DNA of 64,000 nt, from positions 13,161,269 through 13,225,268 of the forward strand of contig OZ022585.1 in the NCBI GenBank assembly GCA_963669155.1. Reading direction: 5' to 3'. The position numbers and the translations under genes are program-made. Source of the stretch: Arbacia lixula. Taxonomy: Eukaryota > Echinodermata > Echinoidea > Arbacioida > Arbaciidae. Under the pieces are notes generated by a model. It was not told the DNA's origin. It saw nothing but the letters and a program-made list of their open reading frames with translations, and searched no databases. Below, piece after piece: positions 58,461 to 64,000 of the stretch (positions are counted from its first letter, which is position 1; each line of letters opens with the position of its first letter).

Positions 58461-61400
58461 TCATTTGAGTCTTTGGGTCACATTCGCAAGGGCAATGGCA
58501 AAAGCCTGGATGGCGGAGAAAGGGCTCTGGAAATCCAGTGTGTACGCTTGGCCGTCAATTTTGCCAAACTGCATCACCTGGGGTAGGAGAAGAAGAAGAC
58601 GGAAAGGGAGAGATTTGATTACCCCTTGAGACCACTGAAGTACTGTTCATAGATGTAAAAACCCCCTAAGTAAATCTGGCATCTTTTTTTTAGCATGCTT
58701 TTTCCCCATTTATCTCCTAGGCAATTCATGGGAAATCTGATACATGCCACAACCTAAATTGAGGCTTTTGACTATTATAACGACTAACAAGAAAAGATTA
58801 AAATCAATTTGGAAATTTGAGGAATTACTCTAGACTGTGCAGAAATTATGGAAACTTATTGTCCTAACTTCTTGCTTTACATTTGCTGTAATTACCATAG
58901 AAACAACCAATGAGATGTCAGCCTTTCAGTTATAGGGATTGTGGTTACAATCAAGGAAAAGTTCTAATAGTTGTTTGGCTTCTTACCTGCTTGCTGTGGA
59001 GCTCCACCTGGAAGTTCTTGGCCGACTCCTGGGTGACCCGTCCTCCAAAGTCCAGCTGGTAGACCTGCGTGTTCTCGTTCCACAGTGGCGCCTTGTTGTG
59101 CATGACAAACACCCGTGACTTGCAGTTGGCGTACTGCTTCATCAGCTTCGCCTTCCGCGACTTGGCACTGGAGGCGGTTGACGAATCCCCGCTCTCATTC
59201 GGTCCGGGCACCTCCGCCTCGCTGTCGGAGTTGTCGCCTTGGGATTTGAGCCGGGAGCGGGACGGGGAGCGATCCGCGTTGGACCAGGCCTTCCGGAGAG
59301 ATTTGCGGCTCTTGTTGTTGGTCGTGTTCTCCTGTGCGGTCCCGGAGAGCTTGGGGGAACCCTGCTTCTCATTGGGATTGGCTGCTTCCGATGCGCTTGA
59401 CTCTGATTTGCCACGCACTTTGAGCTTTGATCGCTTGGCCTTAGTTTGTGGCGAGGGTGGCTTCTTGTCCTTCCCTGCCGCGTCGTCAACGGGGTTGTCC
59501 CCTTGCTTGGGCGAGGGCGCCCTTGTGTGCTCCGGTAGCTCTAGTTCAGGCTCGTTCACACTGATGGGCGCTCGCCTCACCTTGTCTATCTGTGGGCTAC
59601 CGTTCATTATTGCTACATGTCTGACTCCATTAGCTATCACCACCTCGGCATGGTCCCTACACACACCGTTCACCTCGTGGTTCTCGTCCCTCCGCCGTGC
59701 CAACCTCTTTGGGGATGGCGTGGCGCTGGGATCGCACAAGTGGCCGTTCCGAGAGTGTCTGGGAGCAGTGTCTGCCCACCGCGGCAAGTCTGTCTGTAGC
59801 TCCTCCTCTCCCTGGACATCGGACGGTAAAATAATCCCCTCATCGAGCGCTTCCGCACCACCGTTCATCAATCTCAAATCAGTCACAACATCCAGCGATC
59901 CCGTGCGACCGCCAGCTATCGTCGCCGTAGCACCTTCAGATTCAATTTTCCTCCTTCCCTGCGACACAAGTCTCTGCTTGGGGATTGCACCTTGTAGCGT
60001 GTACTCCTCCGTCGTCGTCGTGGGCGTCGTCGTGGTCTCCTGCAAGAGAGGCATGGAGTCCGCCATGGAGTCTTCCACCGTCTGGCTTTCAACATTGTTC
60101 GCCTCATTCAGGGCACTCACCAGGTTGCGGCTGTTAGAGTCCAGCGTGTCGGAGAAGCCTCGGTTTGTGGACGTCATTGGAGCAATGGGTGCTGCTGCCG
60201 CCTTGCTCAATGGTGGAACCTTCACCACATCTATAACAGAAAAGGAAGAAAGGAAAGGTATCATGGATTTAACTGTATCCTCATTCATCTCATGTCTTTT
60301 ATTGGGAATAGGTAAGGTTTAAACCATTGATTCCAGCAGTACTACATTGTAGAAATGCTATTTATTATTTTACCGACAATCAACTAACCGAATTCTAGCC
60401 GAATTGTCCCTACGGCGGACTACTCATGAATATTAATGAGTCAGATGAAATGAGACTCTTTCGGGTATTTGTTTCCATGTTGTCGTGTCTTGACCCGTGA
60501 ACTAGAAATAGCTTGCGTGGTTAAGTCGCTGCCCGGTAAGCAGTAGACTGCAGGTTCAAATCCCGTCTGGTTCCAAGATTTTTGTCTGACTTGTTTTTCG
60601 TTCATTTACAGGATGGAGCACGCTATCCTTACTACTGGGTGTATGCCTAAAATTTCTTTGTAAATTGAAATTACCCCAGAAAGCCCTTTCACTAAAATCT
60701 AGCCGAATTTGTCCCTACGGCGGACTACTCATGAATATCAATGAGTCAGATGAAATGAGACTCTTTCGGGTATTTGTTTCCATGTTGTCGTGTCTTGACC
60801 CGTGAACTAGACATAGCTTGCGTGGTTAAGTCGCTGCCCGGTAAGCAGTAGACTGCAGGTTCAAATCCCGTCTGGTTCCAAGATTTTTGTCTGACTTGTT
60901 TTTCGTTCATTTGCAGGATGGAGCACGCTATCCTTACTACTGGGTGTATGCCTAAAATTTCTTTGTAAATCAACTAACACATGTTGATATGTTTAAGTAT
61001 AATTGTCAATCACTATCTATAAATCTCCACACTTTTTAATTGATGTATGTATAAAACTTTTAACCAATAAATACCACTTTGAATTAAAATAACTTGATTA
61101 TAATATGAACACAATTCTGCGAGATTCCAGCAAAGCACAAACAAATATTGTGCTCAAGGATAAATAAAAATATCCATTTACAAGGCCTTCTTTTCAGCCT
61201 GATGTCATGAAACAAACAAACTGAAATATATTTTGTATAATACTCTAAGAGGAAATATCATTCCAGAACCAGGGCTCTTTTCTTATTCGTGAGGGCTCTT
61301 TATTTCTTGCGGGGGGAAATTCCCAATGAGCCCCCATGCTATTTCTTCAGCGATTGTACTGGACACCGTACCTGTCACATCATCCTCATCCTCACTGAAG

Positions 61401-63882
61401 ACGTTAGGATCAAAATCATCATCGTCTTCATCCTCCTCCTCATCGCCATCGCTATGGCGACAGCGGCGCCAGCACTCGGGGCTGAGCTGGACCAGGGCGA
61501 TGGTCATCTGGCGAGGCTGGAGGTGGAGCAGGGAGGTGCGGTAGTGGATCTGACCCAGATTGGCTGGTAGGAATGGCGCCAGGCCATGCACCTTGAACTT
61601 GGTGCCCCAGATGTTGGAGGTGACTTCCACCAGCGGGTTGCGCTGCAGGACGGTGGGAGGGAGAAGGGGAGGAGAGAGAGAGAGAATATCAGAAACAGTG
61701 GTCTCTATTACTACAGGGAATAAGAGCAAAACAAAGATTGTATAACGATCCCTCTCATGCAATGTTACAAAATGCTGGATGAAGGACGGGAGAGAGAGGG
61801 GGAGAAGGAAGATGTCAGTAACAGGGATCAAAGATGATCTCACTCTCCCCAGATTGCAAAATGTTTGTGTGGTCACCACCTCATCTTGAGGAATGAAAGA
61901 AAGGGCACAAGGAATAAACACACAGGTTTTGAGCACCATTTCTCATATAATTGAAAACACCCTTCAAACGTTAATCTGCATGTCAATTTAAAGTGCATTG
62001 AAGACATCCTTTATAATGAGAACATCACGAGAACTAGCTAATATTTGAACCTGGACGAATCAAATATTTTTGTCTTTGGGGGAAATACCAGCCATGATGG
62101 CACTCACCTCTGGTAAACTGTCCAGAAACAGACTGTCAAACTCCTTCTCCTTGAGCCGCGGTGAGTCTGATGCATTCTGGGAGTTTTCCCTGGGCTTGGG
62201 GCTGCTACTGCTGTTGTTGCGGCCGCTGCTGCTGTCCGTGGTTGGCTTGTTGAGCCTCAGGTTGCACATCATGTCCTCGTCGCTGTCATCCGTACACGAG
62301 CTCTCCTCAGAGCTTGGGATTGCCTGCCCTACCGCCTCATCCTCAGTACCTGGTGGAGTGAGAGGAAGAATGCAGAATTAGATTTCTAACCAGGGTCCAC
62401 CAAACATCTCTTAACAAGAAAAATGTGTATTTTAGACAATCTAATTCTTGCTACAGCTTTACAACTGGTATAAGAGATACATATTACAGCACAAGATTAT
62501 GAGAAGTCATTAAGGCTGATCCTTGGATGAACAGAAGTAAAAATGCAAAGTTCTGACCATCATCATCATCATCATCTCTTAGCAAAACAAACTTATATTT
62601 TTGACAAAATATTTCTTGCTTAAAGGGAGTATATTGTACTGGGAAGGCAAAAAGCCATCAAAAACGTCATCATGAGCAATCTTCTTACCAATGGTCTTAC
62701 ATTCATGTATTGTCTGTTTTAGAAACTTGCTGAAAGTTATTTGCCCTCAAATGATCCACAATTGGAGTAATTAGTGGTCAAATCATAAATCCACAAACTG
62801 TTCGGGCCGAACATTTTGAGGATTTCACTAGTAATTATTACTTACTCCAAATATGGAGGGCAAATAAATTTCAGCAAGTTTCTAAAATGGACAATACATG
62901 AATTTAAGACCATTGGTAAGAAGATTGCTCACGATCACCCTTTTGAAGGCTTTTTGCCTTCCCAGTACAATATACTCCCTTTAAGCATGACAACTGGTGT
63001 AAGAGAAACACATCACAGCACAGTATTGTGAAAAGACATTTGGTAAACACTATTGTCAAATAGGAGCATACTGATATAATGATATTGGGCAAAACCTGCT
63101 TCGCTGAGTTGAATGAGGATTGAATGGACCCAACATACAGCTCTATGTTCGCAGCAACACCCTGGGGTTAAGAGGATGCTCTTCAATTATTTGTGTGAGA
63201 TCATGAATGATCTATGGGCACTCAATCATCACTTCTGCCTTGGGGTCCTGGATGACAAACTCTGAGCAGGGCATGGCATGATTTAACCATCAATATTGGA
63301 CATTGATACCCCACCCCCTACCTTCTGGCAGAAAAGGAAAAAAACACCAGCGAGTTTTAATACATCAAGGGATTACAGAATGGTCACAGACCTCTTACTC
63401 TTAAATTCCATCTTTACCAATACCCCAATCTCCCCACCCCTGAAGAAGAAACATGTTATGTTTATATACATCAAAAGAGAACGATCCACGGGCATTCACT
63501 CTGTGGTTCCGTTTTTAGAGCATAGATGAAAAACTCCTGGCAGGGCAGGGCCTAACATTACCATCGAGACATCAGTACCCATTCTCTTCTCCTTAAAGAA
63601 GAAACTAAATCTATATCTAGCTGTTGAGATAATGGTCTATGGGCACTCACTCTTTGGTTCTGTCTTTGGGTCCTAGATGACAAAATCCAGGCGGCATGGC
63701 CTAATATAACTATTTTAACTGACATCGGTATGCCCCTCTCCTTAGAATAGTAAGTAAGCATGTATTGAGGTCATAGAGAAACACCTATTTGAATACACCA
63801 AAGCGTAGTGGAAGGTCTACCAACACTCACTCTTCAGTTCTGCCTTTGGGTCATAGATGATCAACTCCAGGCAGAGCATGGC
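58461..63882 (-). CDS. TULP4: TULP4 (tubby-like protein 4), 3' portion, 5' end beyond the window
   Basis: TULP4 has WD repeats, a SOCS box and a split tubby domain; it is thought to act in ubiquitin ligase recruitment. Exons, right to left: 63831-63882 (candidate, 52 nt), 62108-62349, 61372-61642, 58987-60230, 58461-58577. Phases agree and the sum is 642 codons with TGA. Exon 61372-61642 carries the first half of the tubby fold ([31 protein letters not shown]) and the conserved [16 protein letters not shown] block. The last two exons carry its end: [19 protein letters not shown], then [17 protein letters not shown] and [12 protein letters not shown] at the C terminus. Between them lies a Ser/Lys/Arg-rich disordered stretch much shorter than the Pro-rich insert of human TULP4. 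The WD and SOCS parts are not in the window. The small exon resembles PEFVIMDPR of the vertebrate protein and is one of several tandem copies. Confidence 0.9.
60378..60978. mobile_element. Tandem dimer of a tRNA-derived SINE flanked by an 11-bp target duplication
   Basis: Two near-identical units (about 60391-60660 and 60696-60966, offset about 305) lie in a TULP4 intron. Each begins CTAGCCGAATT.GTCCCTACG and contains a tRNA-like core: box A-like TAGCTTGCGTGGTTAAGTCG, anticodon arm GCTGC-CCGGTAA-GCAGT (anticodon GGT, Thr-like), and box B GGTTCAAATCC. AATCAACTAAC occurs at 60378-60388 and 60968-60978, exactly at the outer borders of the dimer. Confidence 0.85.
62620..62984. mobile_element. Palindromic MITE in a TULP4 intron (copy 2)
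   Basis: Same family as 32099-32469: the left end TTAAAGGGAGTATATTGTAC mirrors the right end GTACAATATACTCCCTTTAA, with TTAA at 62620-62623 and 62981-62984. The inner arms (TTATTTGCCCTC, GACAATACATGAATT and complements) match the other copy. No ORF. Confidence 0.85.
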
Positions 63883-64000
63883 CTAAGTAAGGGGACATTA
63901 ATACTTCCCTCTCTCAACCGTCCTTAAAAAAGGAAGTACACTTTTATTGAGGTCCTTTAGAAACATCTATTTTAATACATCAAAGTGTAGTAGACGGTAT
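63219..64000 (-). repeat. Tandem array of repeated small-exon units in TULP4
   Basis: At least four copies of a 52-nt exon-like module with intron flanks: about 63219-63278, 63494-63556, 63645-63705 and 63825-63887; a decayed copy may lie near 63385. The flank motif GGTCTATGGGCACTCAC recurs before each copy on the plus strand. The last bases of the window repeat the sequence that precedes copy 4, so another copy is expected just outside. Copies 2 (63500-63551) and 4 (63831-63882) keep AG and GT borders and an open 52-nt frame. Copy 3 has a 2-nt deletion, and copy 1 has lost both splice sites. Confidence 0.75.

Noticed and set aside
59069..60322. 417-codon plus-strand frame
   Set aside because: Exact antisense shadow of the large TULP4 exon, whose minus-strand frame carries the tubby motif and correct splice sites.

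Overview
The window is a eukaryotic nuclear chromosome segment. It is AT-rich, has multi-exon genes with GT-AG introns, dinucleotide to tetranucleotide microsatellites, poly-G runs, MITEs, a tRNA-derived SINE and an intact non-LTR retrotransposon. The gene set and protein similarity point to a deuterostome. The repeat style (poly-G runs, frequent TACATGTA, short TTAA-flanked MITEs) fits a marine invertebrate, most likely an echinoderm and perhaps a sea urchin. The species is inferred, not proven.

Layout. 1-12.9 kb is repeat-rich non-coding DNA: a 0.9-kb direct duplication, an Arg-tRNA-like sequence, TTAA-flanked MITEs, a minisatellite and a foldback element. 12.9-19.3 kb (minus) is a complete eight-exon lysophosphatidic acid acyltransferase of the AGPAT3/4 type, 411 aa. 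19.3-27.8 kb is intergenic, with a long-armed inverted repeat around the likely AGPAT promoter and a 1.5-kb TIR element. 27.9-36.5 kb (minus) is a complete seven-exon TFG gene, 412 aa, with a palindromic MITE in one intron. 37.4-42.35 kb (plus) is a near-complete CR1/L2-group retrotransposon with both ORFs open, inserted between the divergent TFG and TMEM39 genes. 44.3-50.2 kb (plus) is a complete eight-exon TMEM39, 480 aa. 50.2-58.4 kb is the convergent 3' side of TMEM39 and TULP4. 58.5-64.0 kb (minus) is the 3' part of TULP4, running off the right edge, with a SINE dimer, a second palindromic MITE and an array of repeated small exons.

How the genes relate. TFG (COPII and ER exit sites), TMEM39 (ER membrane, cargo export and autophagy) and AGPAT3/4 (ER/Golgi phosphatidic acid synthesis) all act in the early secretory pathway; TULP4 is a tubby-domain protein with a SOCS box. 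From memory of the human map, AGPAT4 and TULP4 lie close together on 6q and TFG and TMEM39A lie on 3q, so this segment may keep an old linkage group.

Most worth a second look: (1) the retrotransposon ORF2 lacks an ATG before its endonuclease domain and lies in the -1 frame of ORF1, with two A_AAA_AAG slippery heptamers in the overlap; (2) tandem 52-nt exon copies in TULP4 whose length allows only one to be used at a time; (3) two long palindromic MITEs in introns of different genes; (4) a SINE dimer bounded by one 11-bp target-site duplication. Exon borders were set by hand from splice sites, phase and family similarity. No database search was run.
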